Positions 24,484 through 32,426 of a stretch of DNA of 60,386 nucleotides are shown piece by piece. This DNA comes from Anaerolineae bacterium UTCFX2. Its GTDB lineage: Bacteria; Chloroflexota; Anaerolineae; Anaerolineales; UBA4823. Positions within the stretch are counted from its first letter, which is position 1, and every line of letters begins with the position of its first letter. The DNA lies in NCBI GenBank assembly GCA_002050125.1, contig MWTA01000074.1, positions 1 through 60,386 of the forward strand. The letters are read 5' to 3'. The position numbers and the translations under genes were made by a program. The notes beneath the pieces were generated by a model. It was not told the origin of the DNA. It saw only the letters and a program-made list of their open reading frames with translations, and searched no databases.

Positions 24484-25441
24484 GATCAAAAAACTAAAAG
24501 AAGAAAAAACTCTGGGATCTTATCTCCAACTAGGGAACTGGAGGACCTGGCTATTCCCTCGGTCTGATATTGACAATGACCTAGTTAATGAGACTAATTG
24601 TTATTTGGGTTCATTTCTGGTTGAAAATAACCTTCCCGATGAGCGGTACAATTTTACGCTGATTGGACATTACAGTTCTAATCTTAATACTATACCTCCA
24701 TCATGGTTGCCAATTAGAGACCAACAACTATGGGATGAACTCAATGAGGCGATTCGAAATTTGGATTTTCAATCGCTTCAGGGGAACCCGGCAGCTTTCT
24801 GGTGGCCGCAAAAAGTAAATGGGGTTGAGCCAATCAGTGATTTAGAACCATATAGCGACAAACTCTCTGCAATCATCGTTCGAAATAACAACGAATACGC
24901 ATCTTTGCAAGCCTTCTTATTTCTTATCTTTCTTGCAAATCGATGGCATGTTCTACGAGGTGGAGTTTGCATTCACTCTGCGGCAGTTGAAAGCAGAGAT
25001 AAGGGTTTTCTATTTCTAGGCGAATCGACTGCTGGGAAAACTACGGTATCTTTATTGAGCTCATCAATAGACTGTAAAGTTTTAGGGGATGATCTGAACG
25101 TCATCACATACGATCAAGACCGCGGATATCGATTATCCGCTATGCCCAGCGCAGCGGGATCGCCTGTGGGTTATTCCATGGATAGACCGCCATTGCGGGG
25201 TGTTTTCGTTTTAAGAAAAGATCAGCGCGACTACCTGGCGCCTATTGGCTCTAAGAAATTAGCCCAATATCTCTTTGAGGGCGTTGGACAAACACCCAAA
25301 GCGAGTCGTTTACCCAGCCATGAACTCAGGCTTTCATTCGAAACCTGTTGCCGCATCGCCCGCAGCGTCCCGGGCTACGAACTGCACTTCCGCAAATCGC
25401 CCGACTTCTGGAAGCTGATCGATGCCGAGTTCCCTGACTGA
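24455..25441 (+). CDS. HPr-kinase-like P-loop protein of the RiPP cassette
   Basis: The frame has no ATG; the best start is TTG at 24455, inside the last 29 bases of the precursor gene, so translation is probably coupled. The N-terminal 160 residues are not recognised. Then GGVCIHSAAV leads into P-loop GESTAGKTT at about residue 189 and an LGDDLNVI acidic pair at 212-213, the arrangement of HPr kinase/phosphorylase-like domains. ScmC of SynChlorMet cassettes and lasso-peptide kinases have related domains. It could phosphorylate a Ser or Thr of the peptide. The first 870 bases are AT-rich; the last hundred are GC-rich. Confidence 0.72.
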   Translation: MLDLLQDSNKIKKLKEEKTLGSYLQLGNWRTWLFPRSDIDNDLVNETNCYLGSFLVENNLPDERYNFTLIGHYSSNLNTIPPSWLPIRDQQLWDELNEAIRNLDFQSLQGNPAAFWWPQKVNGVEPISDLEPYSDKLSAIIVRNNNEYASLQAFLFLIFLANRWHVLRGGVCIHSAAVESRDKGFLFLGESTAGKTTVSLLSSSIDCKVLGDDLNVITYDQDRGYRLSAMPSAAGSPVGYSMDRPPLRGVFVLRKDQRDYLAPIGSKKLAQYLFEGVGQTPKASRLPSHELRLSFETCCRIARSVPGYELHFRKSPDFWKLIDAEFPD

Positions 25442-26120
25442 AAGCGACCTGATCCCCTCCTGGGCGGAGCAGCGCGGCTTGACACGCTGCTTTGTGTATA
25501 ACGGTCCGAGCATGCGCCCCACCTTCGCCCCCGGGCAATTGCTCTACGTGCGCCCGCTGACGGCGGATTTGCAGCCCGGCGACGTGCTGGTCTTTCAGGA
25601 CCCGGGTTCCGCCGAGCGCTTTGTCGTCCACCGCGCGCTGGCGCTCACTCACGACGGTTGGCTCATGCGCGGCGACAATAACCGCCTGCAGGACGCCGCT
25701 CCAGTGCCGCTCAGCCGGATCGTCGGGCGGGTCGAACTGGCAGAGGCGGGCGGGGATTACCGCCCGGTGCGCGGCGGACGGTTCGGTTTGTGGCGCGCCG
25801 CGCTGCGCTGGGGGTTGTACCAGCCGCTCCAGGCGTTCCGGCTGGTCTTCGGCTGGCTCTACCGCGCCCTGCGCGGCTGGAGCCCCCTGCGCCGCTGGCT
25901 CAAATTGCGCTTCGGCGGCGGGCTGCAAACCGTGCGCCTCGAGACGCCTCAAGGTCCGCTGGTCAAGACCCTCTGGCGCGGGCGTCCCGTGGCGCGCTGG
26001 CAGCCCCACACCGGGCGCTTCGAATGCCGCAAGCCGTTCGATATGTTTGTTGATAAACCGGACGTGAGGGAAAAAGAGGGAAACCGCGCTGACACAGAAG
26101 TCGCCGAAATTCCTCAATAA
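25422..26120 (+). CDS. S24/S26 signal-peptidase-like protein, candidate leader peptidase
   Basis: The start at 25422 overlaps the previous gene by 20 bases. Residues 24-100 match the S26 fold: GPSMRPTF with nucleophile Ser30, QPGDVLVF, then FVVHRALAL and RGDNN. The general base position has His70 rather than the Lys of common bacterial LepB, as in SipW, archaeal and ER signal peptidases. No N-terminal membrane segment is present. Residues 115-210 are Arg/Trp-rich, with an amphipathic GLYQPLQAFRLVFGWLYRAL that may bind membrane. The tail after about 215 is polar. In this context it may cut the leader off the modified peptide. Confidence 0.65.
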   Translation: MPSSLTESDLIPSWAEQRGLTRCFVYNGPSMRPTFAPGQLLYVRPLTADLQPGDVLVFQDPGSAERFVVHRALALTHDGWLMRGDNNRLQDAAPVPLSRIVGRVELAEAGGDYRPVRGGRFGLWRAALRWGLYQPLQAFRLVFGWLYRALRGWSPLRRWLKLRFGGGLQTVRLETPQGPLVKTLWRGRPVARWQPHTGRFECRKPFDMFVDKPDVREKEGNRADTEVAEIPQ

Positions 26121-26172
26121 AAATCTCCGTGCATTCCCTGTCTCTGTGGTTAAATAAACCCGGCTAGCCGAA

Positions 26173-27984
26173 ATGAATTCCTGGTTTTCTTACCTGCGCC
26201 GCGGGCTCAACCGCACCCTGCCGTCCGACCGCCTGGCATCCCCTGGCGCGGCTGGCGACCTGCGCCGCCAGCTGGCTAACCTGCGCCCTTACCTTCGGCG
26301 TCACTGGGGCGGGCTGGTTTTCGGCGCCGTCCTGGTGCTGCTTGCCACGCTGATCGCCCTGCCCCAGCCGCTGGTTTACGCCTATATCATCGACGACGCC
26401 ATCCTGGCGGGGCAGCTCGATAAACTGATCTACGCGGCGCTGGCGCTGGGCTTGCTCAAAATTACCAGCATGGGGCTCAACGCCTTGCAGCAGTTCTACT
26501 TTGCCCGCTTCGAGCAGCAGGTGATCCTCGAAATCCAGGGCGACCTGCTCGAGCGCGCCCTGCGCTTCCCCAAAGCCTTCTTCGACGAGAAGGAAACCGG
26601 CTACCTGATGCAGCGGCTGACCGGGGATGTCTCCGGTCTGCGCTGGTTCTTTTCCAGCACCGCGGTTTCCATTCTGAGCAGCCTGGCGCGCCTGATCGGC
26701 GGAACGGTGATGTTGTTCTACCTGGAGTGGCGGCTGGCGCTGGCGGCGTTGATCGGCGCGCCCGTGATGGCGCTGGCGGTGCGCTTCTTCTTCTCCAGGC
26801 TGCACGCGCTGAGCCATCATTCGATGGAGCAGCAAGCCCAGGTCTCGCGCGAGGTCCAGGAATCGCTCTCAGCCACGCCGCTGATCAAAGCCTTTGCGAC
26901 CGAGAGCCAGACCGCCGACAAAGTCATGGGCGCCCTGCGCGCCGCACGCGACCTGGCGCTCGAACAGACTGCAGTCAACTGGCTGGCAGGGCAGGCATTC
27001 AGCCTGGCGCCCGACCTGGCGCGCGGGCTGGTTTTCCTGGCGGGCGCGGTCTGGATCATCCAGGGGCGCTGGCAGCTTGGGCAGTTGTTCGCGTTTCAAT
27101 CGTATCTGGGGTACGTTTACGGTCCCGCCATGGCGCTCGCCAGCATGTCCCTCCAGTTTCAGAACGCCCTGACGGCTCTGGAGCGCGTCTCCGCCCTGTT
27201 CGAGATCCTGCCCGAGGAGAACCTCGGTCGCGGACGTGCGGTCGACCGCCTGCGGGGTGAGATCGAGTTCAAAGAGGTGAGCTTTTCTTACAACAGCGTG
27301 GATCCGGTGCTGCAAGAGCTGTCGGCGCACATCGCCCCCGGCGAGCAGGTTGCCATCGTTGGACCGTCCGGGGTGGGCAAGACCACCCTGGTCAGCCTGA
27401 TCCTGCGCTTCTACCGCCCCACTCAGGGGGAGCTCTATTTCGATGGTTTACCGGCTTCCGAATACGAGTTGTCGGCGCTGCGCCGCCGCATCGGTTACGT
27501 CTCGCAGAGCCCGCTGCTGTTAGCCGGCACGATCCTGGAGAATCTGCGCTATGGCGAGCCGCAGGCGCCCTTCGCAGCCGTCGAGCGGGCTGCCCGCGCC
27601 GCCGGCATTCACGACTTTATCGCCGGGCTGCCGCTCGGCTACGATTCGCCCGTCGGCGAGCGCGGCGTCAACCTCTCGGAAGGTCAGAAACAGCGCCTCT
27701 CGCTGGCGCGCGCGCTGATCAAGGAGCCCGATATTCTGATCCTGGACGAACCGACCGCCGCCCTCGACAGCCTGACCGAGCAGTGGATCTTCGAGGCGCT
27801 TCCGCAATTGGTGCGCGGCAAAACCGTCTTTCTGGTCGCCCACCGCCTCGCCACCGTCCAGAACGCCGACCGCATCATGCTCTTGAACGAGCGCCGCCTG
27901 GTCGATTTCGGCGCGCACCACGAACTGCTCGCGCGCAGCGACTATTATCGCACCCTGGTCGAGAGCCAGGCTCTGGCAGCTTAG
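26173..27984 (+). CDS. ABC exporter, fused membrane and ATPase domains
   Basis: This is a 603-residue half transporter. Residues 40-320 form a six-helix membrane domain. The ATPase domain has Walker A GPSGVGKTT at about 397, signature NLSEGQKQR near 500, Walker B ILILDEPTAALD, and the switch His in VAHRLATV. It lacks the N-terminal C39 peptidase of bacteriocin exporters, so leader removal needs another protease, possibly its neighbour. As the last gene of the cassette, it probably exports the mature peptide as a homodimer. Other substrates such as lipids or drugs cannot be excluded from the sequence. Confidence 0.83.
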   Translation: MNSWFSYLRRGLNRTLPSDRLASPGAAGDLRRQLANLRPYLRRHWGGLVFGAVLVLLATLIALPQPLVYAYIIDDAILAGQLDKLIYAALALGLLKITSMGLNALQQFYFARFEQQVILEIQGDLLERALRFPKAFFDEKETGYLMQRLTGDVSGLRWFFSSTAVSILSSLARLIGGTVMLFYLEWRLALAALIGAPVMALAVRFFFSRLHALSHHSMEQQAQVSREVQESLSATPLIKAFATESQTADKVMGALRAARDLALEQTAVNWLAGQAFSLAPDLARGLVFLAGAVWIIQGRWQLGQLFAFQSYLGYVYGPAMALASMSLQFQNALTALERVSALFEILPEENLGRGRAVDRLRGEIEFKEVSFSYNSVDPVLQELSAHIAPGEQVAIVGPSGVGKTTLVSLILRFYRPTQGELYFDGLPASEYELSALRRRIGYVSQSPLLLAGTILENLRYGEPQAPFAAVERAARAAGIHDFIAGLPLGYDSPVGERGVNLSEGQKQRLSLARALIKEPDILILDEPTAALDSLTEQWIFEALPQLVRGKTVFLVAHRLATVQNADRIMLLNERRLVDFGAHHELLARSDYYRTLVESQALAA

Positions 27985-28005
27985 CGGCTTGCCGCGTCGG
28001 TCTGC

Positions 28006-30570
28006 TTAAGCCCTCAGTTTCGCGCCCAACTCCCGTTCCAGCTCGCGGATGATGCGCTGGCGGATCTTGAGCACTTCTTCGTCCGTGAGCGTCTTCTCAG
28101 CCGATTGGTAGGTCAGGCTGTACGCCAGGCTTTTCATGCCCGCGCTAATTTGTTCGCCGCGGTACACGTCGAACAGCCGCAGCCCCTTCAATATGCGCCC
28201 CCCCGCCGCGCGGATCACCTGCTCGACCCGCTCAGCCGGGATACCCTCGTCCAACACCAGCGCCAGGTCTTCCAGCACGGGCGGGTAAGCCGCGACCGCT
28301 TCCACCTCGACCTGCGCCGGGATCTGTTCCAGCAGCACATCCAGGTCCAGATCAGCCGCCAGCACAGGGGCTTCGGGCAGTTCATAATGGGCGCGCACCA
28401 GCGGGTGCAGCTCGCCCATCGCGCCTAACTCACGCTTGCCAATCAGCAGCCTGGCGCATTTTCCCGGATGAAAGGCGGCGGTGGATGCCTGTTCCGGGCT
28501 TTCGGGCGGCAGGAAGCGCACCCCCTCCAACCTGAGCCCCGTGAACAACCCCTCCAGGATACCTTTCAGGTCATAGAAATCCATCACCGCCGCGTCGCTG
28601 GCTTGCCAGGCGGACGGCTGGCGGCGTCCACAGACGATCAGCGCCAGGCGCGCCGCCTCTTCCGGCAGGTCGCTTCCTGAGACGGCATGGAATACGGGAC
28701 CAATCTCGAACAGCGCCAGACGCTCGCGCAGCCGCGCGTTGCGTTCGACCACCTCCAGCAGGCTGGAAAGCAGGCTGCGCCGCAGCACATTGCGGTCGTT
28801 GACGATCGGGTTGGCGATTTTTACGTAGCCATCCGCCGCCGCCTCGGGAACTGGCTGCAGCCGGCTTTCCCTTTCAGTCGAGGTCATGCGGTAGGTAACC
28901 GCTTCCTGCAAGCCCAGGTTCACCAGCAGGTCGCGCACCCGTTCTTCGCCCTCATACTCGGGGTTGCCAAGCTGGTGCGGCAGTTCGTCCGCCATGCGCG
29001 TCTCGGGGATGCGCTCGTACCCGTAGATGCGCGCGATCTCCTCGATCAAGTCCGCCAGCCCGACAACCCCGCTCCCAATATCCAGCCGGTGATCCGGGGC
29101 AGCGGCGCGCACCCGCCCCCCTTGCAGCTCTACTTTGAAATCCAGGCGGCTTAAGATCTCGGCGATCTCTGCCGCGCTCAATTCGATCCCCAGCCAGCGC
29201 CGCACCTCTTCCGATCCGATCTCGACCACTGATTCGACCGGCGGAAGCGGGTAGTTGTCCACCAGACCGCGGCTGACCACCCCGCCTGACCAGCGGCGCA
29301 TCAGCTCCAGCCCGCGCTCCACGCCGCGGAGCGCCAGCGCCGGGTGCACCCCGCGCGAGAAGCGGTAAGACGCCTCGGAGGGCAGCTTTTGAGCGTTGGC
29401 GGTGCGCCGGGTGTTGATGAAATTCCAGTTCGCGCCCTCCAGCAGCACACCGCGCGTGTTCGGGGTCACTTCGGTCTCTAATCCGCCCATCACGCCGGCG
29501 AGCGCCAGCGGACCCGCCGTGTCGCACACCAGCACGGTGAAATCATCCAGGGTGCGCTCCTCTCCGTCCAGCGTGGTGATTTTTTCGCCCGGCTGGGCGC
29601 GGCGGGTGATGATCGTCGGCGCTTTCCCGCCAGCCCGCTTCATCAGCAGGTCATAGTCGAAGGCGTGCAGCGGCTGACCAACTTCGATCATCACATAGTT
29701 GGTCGCATCGACGATGTTGTTGATGGGGCGCATCCCTGCCAGGTGCAGCCGGCGCTGAACCCAATACGGGCTTTCGCCGATGATGATCCGCTCGATCAAC
29801 CCGGCGACAAAGCGCGGGTTGAGTTCCGGCTCCTCGATCACAATCGCGAGCTTGCCTGCGATCGCGCCCCCTTCAGCCGTGAAGCTGTAATCGGGCTCGC
29901 GCAGCGGCTTGCCGGTGATCGCCGCGACCTCGCGCGCCACCCCCAGGATGTTTGCGTCGCGGGCGATGTTGGGCGTGAGCGAGATGTCCAGCACCGCATC
30001 GCCCATGTAATCCGCCAGCGCCACGCCAACCGGCGCATCCTCGTCCAGGAGGATCACGCCCTCGTGCGCTTCCGAAATCCCCAGTTCTTTTTCGGAGCAG
30101 ATCATCGAATAGGATTCGACCCCCCGGATTTTTGTCCGCTTGAGGGTGATCAGCGTTTGCCCTGGCTGGTGTCCGTCGTAGAGACGCGCCCCTTCGCGCG
30201 CATAGGCGACCTTGAGCGGTTTCTCGAGCCTGCCCAACCCCTTGTAGGGGTAAAGGTTCGGCGCCCCGGTCAGCACGGTGTGTATTTGCTCGCCGTCATC
30301 CAACTCGCACAGCACCAGCCGGTCGGCGTTGGGATGCGGGTTTACTTCGTACACCGCGGCTGTGACGATCTTCTGGGGGTCCCACTCGATCCCCGAGATC
30401 TTGGTCACCGGCTGGCTGTGCGGCTGGTCTGCGCTGCCCCCGGGCATGGGCAATCCGACGAAATGGATCTCGTCCACCTCCAACCCCGCCATGGTGAGCC
30501 GGTGAGCCAGTTCCTCGATCGGCAGGTCGATCTCGACGAAATCTTTGAGCCATGAAACAGGTACTTTCAT
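28006..30570 (-). CDS. pheT: Phenylalanyl-tRNA synthetase beta subunit
   Basis: The 854-residue protein starts MKVPVSWLKDFVEIDLPIEE as PheT does, then has an EMAP/tRNA-binding OB domain, the B3/B4 editing region (RFSRGVHPALALRGVERGLE), B5, and a C-terminal ferredoxin-fold anticodon-binding domain (YPPVLEDLALVLDEGIPAE). It pairs with PheS in an alpha2-beta2 enzyme that charges tRNA-Phe and edits Tyr. It follows pheS by 12 bases and shares its T-box control. Confidence 0.94.
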   Translation of the reverse strand: MKVPVSWLKDFVEIDLPIEELAHRLTMAGLEVDEIHFVGLPMPGGSADQPHSQPVTKISGIEWDPQKIVTAAVYEVNPHPNADRLVLCELDDGEQIHTVLTGAPNLYPYKGLGRLEKPLKVAYAREGARLYDGHQPGQTLITLKRTKIRGVESYSMICSEKELGISEAHEGVILLDEDAPVGVALADYMGDAVLDISLTPNIARDANILGVAREVAAITGKPLREPDYSFTAEGGAIAGKLAIVIEEPELNPRFVAGLIERIIIGESPYWVQRRLHLAGMRPINNIVDATNYVMIEVGQPLHAFDYDLLMKRAGGKAPTIITRRAQPGEKITTLDGEERTLDDFTVLVCDTAGPLALAGVMGGLETEVTPNTRGVLLEGANWNFINTRRTANAQKLPSEASYRFSRGVHPALALRGVERGLELMRRWSGGVVSRGLVDNYPLPPVESVVEIGSEEVRRWLGIELSAAEIAEILSRLDFKVELQGGRVRAAAPDHRLDIGSGVVGLADLIEEIARIYGYERIPETRMADELPHQLGNPEYEGEERVRDLLVNLGLQEAVTYRMTSTERESRLQPVPEAAADGYVKIANPIVNDRNVLRRSLLSSLLEVVERNARLRERLALFEIGPVFHAVSGSDLPEEAARLALIVCGRRQPSAWQASDAAVMDFYDLKGILEGLFTGLRLEGVRFLPPESPEQASTAAFHPGKCARLLIGKRELGAMGELHPLVRAHYELPEAPVLAADLDLDVLLEQIPAQVEVEAVAAYPPVLEDLALVLDEGIPAERVEQVIRAAGGRILKGLRLFDVYRGEQISAGMKSLAYSLTYQSAEKTLTDEEVLKIRQRIIRELERELGAKLRA

Positions 30571-30582
30571 TGTCGCATCCTC

Positions 30583-31644
30583 TCAAAATTGTTCCAGGAA
30601 CCGCAAGTCGTTGGCATAGAAGTAGCGGATGTCGTCGATGCGGTGACGCAGCATCGCGATCCGCTCGGGACCCATCCCAAACGCAAAGCCGGTGTAGGTC
30701 TGCGGGTCGTAGCCCCCGTTTGCCAGCACCGTCGGGTGCACCATTCCGCAACCCAGAATCTCCAGCCAGCCCGTGCGCTTGCAGACCGGGCAGCCCGCGC
30801 CCTGACACACAAAGCACTCGATGTCCATCTCGGCGCTCGGCTCGGTGAACGGGAAGTGTGAGGCGCGAAAGCGTGAGCGCACGTTTTGCCCAAAGAACCG
30901 CCGCGCAAAATCGCTCAGCGTGCCTTTCAGGTCGCCCATGGTGATCCGCTTGCCCACTGCCAAGCCTTCGATCTGGTTGAACTGTATCTCCGAGCGGGAG
31001 GTGACCTGCTCATAGCGGAAGCTCATCCCGGGCAGCACCAGCCGCACCGGCGGCGGATCGCCTGGGTACATGGCTGCGATGGCGCGCATCGCGCGGATCT
31101 GACCCGGGGAGGTGTGGGTGCGCAGCAAAACCGGGTTGTCGCCGCGTTCGCTCTGGGTGTCGACGTAAAAGGAGTCCTGCATCTCGCGCGCCGGGTGGTG
31201 CGGAGGGAAGTTGAGCAGTTGGAAGTTGAACTCATCCAGTTCGACTTCGCGCGAGCGGTAGACCTGAAAGCCCATCTCAGCGAACACGCTGATGATCTGG
31301 CGCATCGTCAGCGTCGTGGGATGCAGCCGCCCGTGCGCCACGGGACGTCCGGGCAGCGTCACATCCAGCCGTTCGGCGCTCAGCGATTGCAGCACCGCCG
31401 ACCGGCGCAGCGCCTGACTGCGCTCCTCCAGGGATGTTTCCAGCAGGCGTTTCACCTCGTTGGCGCGCCGTCCGATCTGCGGACGCTCCTCTTTTGGCAG
31501 CCCGCCCAGCCCGTCGAAAGCGCGCATCAGCGGAGAATTACGCCCCAGGTGGCTCACTTTCCACTGCTGCAGGGCCTCCTCGCTGGTTGCGGTCCCCAGC
31601 TCATCCAGCGCCTTTTGTTCGATCTGGTCCAGTTGTGCTAACAT
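30583..31644 (-). CDS. pheS: Phenylalanyl-tRNA synthetase alpha subunit
   Basis: The start at 31644 is chosen because AGGAGG lies 4-5 bases upstream and MLAQLDQIEQKALDEL is the expected coiled-coil N-terminus; the open frame continues into the T-box leader but is not coding there. The class II motifs are present: motif 1 region PTTLTMRQIISVFAEMGF, motif 2 FRYEQVTSRSEIQFNQIEG, and motif 3 GFAFGMGPERIAML. It forms the catalytic core with PheT. Length (353 aa) is normal. Confidence 0.94.
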   Translation of the reverse strand: MLAQLDQIEQKALDELGTATSEEALQQWKVSHLGRNSPLMRAFDGLGGLPKEERPQIGRRANEVKRLLETSLEERSQALRRSAVLQSLSAERLDVTLPGRPVAHGRLHPTTLTMRQIISVFAEMGFQVYRSREVELDEFNFQLLNFPPHHPAREMQDSFYVDTQSERGDNPVLLRTHTSPGQIRAMRAIAAMYPGDPPPVRLVLPGMSFRYEQVTSRSEIQFNQIEGLAVGKRITMGDLKGTLSDFARRFFGQNVRSRFRASHFPFTEPSAEMDIECFVCQGAGCPVCKRTGWLEILGCGMVHPTVLANGGYDPQTYTGFAFGMGPERIAMLRHRIDDIRYFYANDLRFLEQF

Positions 31645-31690
31645 CGATCCTCCTGTCTGCCCCGGTTTTGTCAACGGAGCCTGATTGCAT

Positions 31691-31720
31691 AAAAAACCCC
31701 GTCCGCTTAGGGACGGGGTT
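31691..31720 (-). terminator. T-box terminator hairpin
   Basis: On the minus strand AACCCCGTCC (31720-31711) pairs with GGACGGGGTT (31704-31695) around CTAAGC, followed by a T-run to 31691. It is the off state of the pheST T-box. Confidence 0.88.
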
Positions 31721-31991
31721 CTGCCCGCGCTACCACCCTGCTTAGCCGTTTCAAGCGGCTCACTCGGTTCCAACAGCGGAGCCGCTGCTCCTGCGATTGG
31801 TCCCCCCGGATAACGCTGGGGCTGCGGCTCGCACTACTAGGAATGAGGGTGCATCCATTCACACGAGCAGCTCCGGAAGGAACTTCAGCCAGCTTCCACA
31901 GAGCCGGGGTCTCAGTCTGCGCCCCGTGCCTCCCTGACAGTTTCCACAAGCCTACTTTCTTCCATCGTCGCTTGTTAGGGTAATTGTAATT
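31691..31991 (-). promoter_or_regulatory. T-box riboswitch controlling pheST
   Basis: Reading the minus strand, the leader ends with GGTGGTAGCGCG (31737-31726), the T-box core that pairs with the uncharged tRNA acceptor end (usual form GGTGGTACCGCG), directly before a terminator. The upstream 250 nt can hold stem I. A TTC triplet (Phe) at 31882-31880 in GAAGTTCC is one candidate specifier, not proven. Uncharged tRNA-Phe would favour the antiterminator and switch pheST on. Confidence 0.85.
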
Positions 31992-31997
31992 GTCTCT

Positions 31998-32025
31998 ATT
32001 ATCCGCAAAAAACAGCCTGTGTCAA
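31998..32025 (-). promoter_or_regulatory. Promoter of the pheST T-box transcript
   Basis: On the minus strand TTGACA (32025-32020), 16 bases, GATAAT (32003-31998). This near-consensus promoter gives a start near 31991, the 5' end of the T-box leader. Confidence 0.8.
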
Positions 32026-32426
32026 GGTCTCCTGATTTTGGGAAGTGGTGAAAAAATGGGCTGAAAATGGGGTGTGATTAATTGCCCGATATGCTGCTGA
32101 ATAGAACCCAAAATGACCCCTCCCTCATCCTCCCCAAATCCAGGCGGGGAAAACTCCGCATGGATTTGGGGAGGTCAGGGTGGGGGAAGAACACTGTCTC
32201 AACATGGTTGTTTGAACTTCAAGGGAATCCTGATTTTTGGCTCAGGGGTGTTTGCAATGCCTGCTCGTTAGCGGTGCAGGAATCGCATGAATTTAGACCA
32301 CGTCTCGTAAAAATAAGCTTGTTGGAGAGGAGTGGGGGAAAAACAATATAGTAAGGAAGTCTTATCAAGGTTTAATCGGCTTCAGCGGTTTCCTAGTGTT
32401 AAAATCGAGCGAATTCGGAGGTTTCT
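32026..32426. other. Intergenic region between pheST promoter and DUF1801 gene
   Basis: This 400-base stretch holds the palindromic element at 32129-32174 and otherwise no convincing gene. An open frame at 32082-32351 crosses the palindrome, lacks a ribosome site and has atypical composition, so it is not called. GGAGG at 32418-32422 serves the next gene. Confidence 0.6.
32129..32174. repeat. 46-bp near-perfect palindromic element
   Basis: CCTCCCCAAATCCA (32129-32142) and TGGATTTGGGGAGG (32161-32174) are exact inverted repeats. The inside continues the stem with GCGGGG/CTCCGC (one G-U) around an AAAA loop, giving about 20 pairs with a single mismatch. No T-run follows, so it does not look like a terminator; a REP/MITE-like dispersed palindrome is likelier. 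Confidence 0.7.

Noticed and set aside
20869-28005. Integrase, transposase or att repeat around the RiPP cassette
   Set aside because: I looked for a repeated tRNA-Arg 3' end and recombinase-like frames and saw none, so no mobile element is called.
31645-31949. Open frames in the region upstream of pheS, including a 43-residue extension of pheS
   Set aside because: They lie in the T-box leader and its terminator. The strong AGGAGG before 31644 marks the real pheS start.
32082-32351. Open frame of 89 codons between pheS and the DUF1801 gene
   Set aside because: It runs through the 46-bp palindrome, has no ribosome site, and the translation has no recognisable fold or codon pattern of the neighbours.
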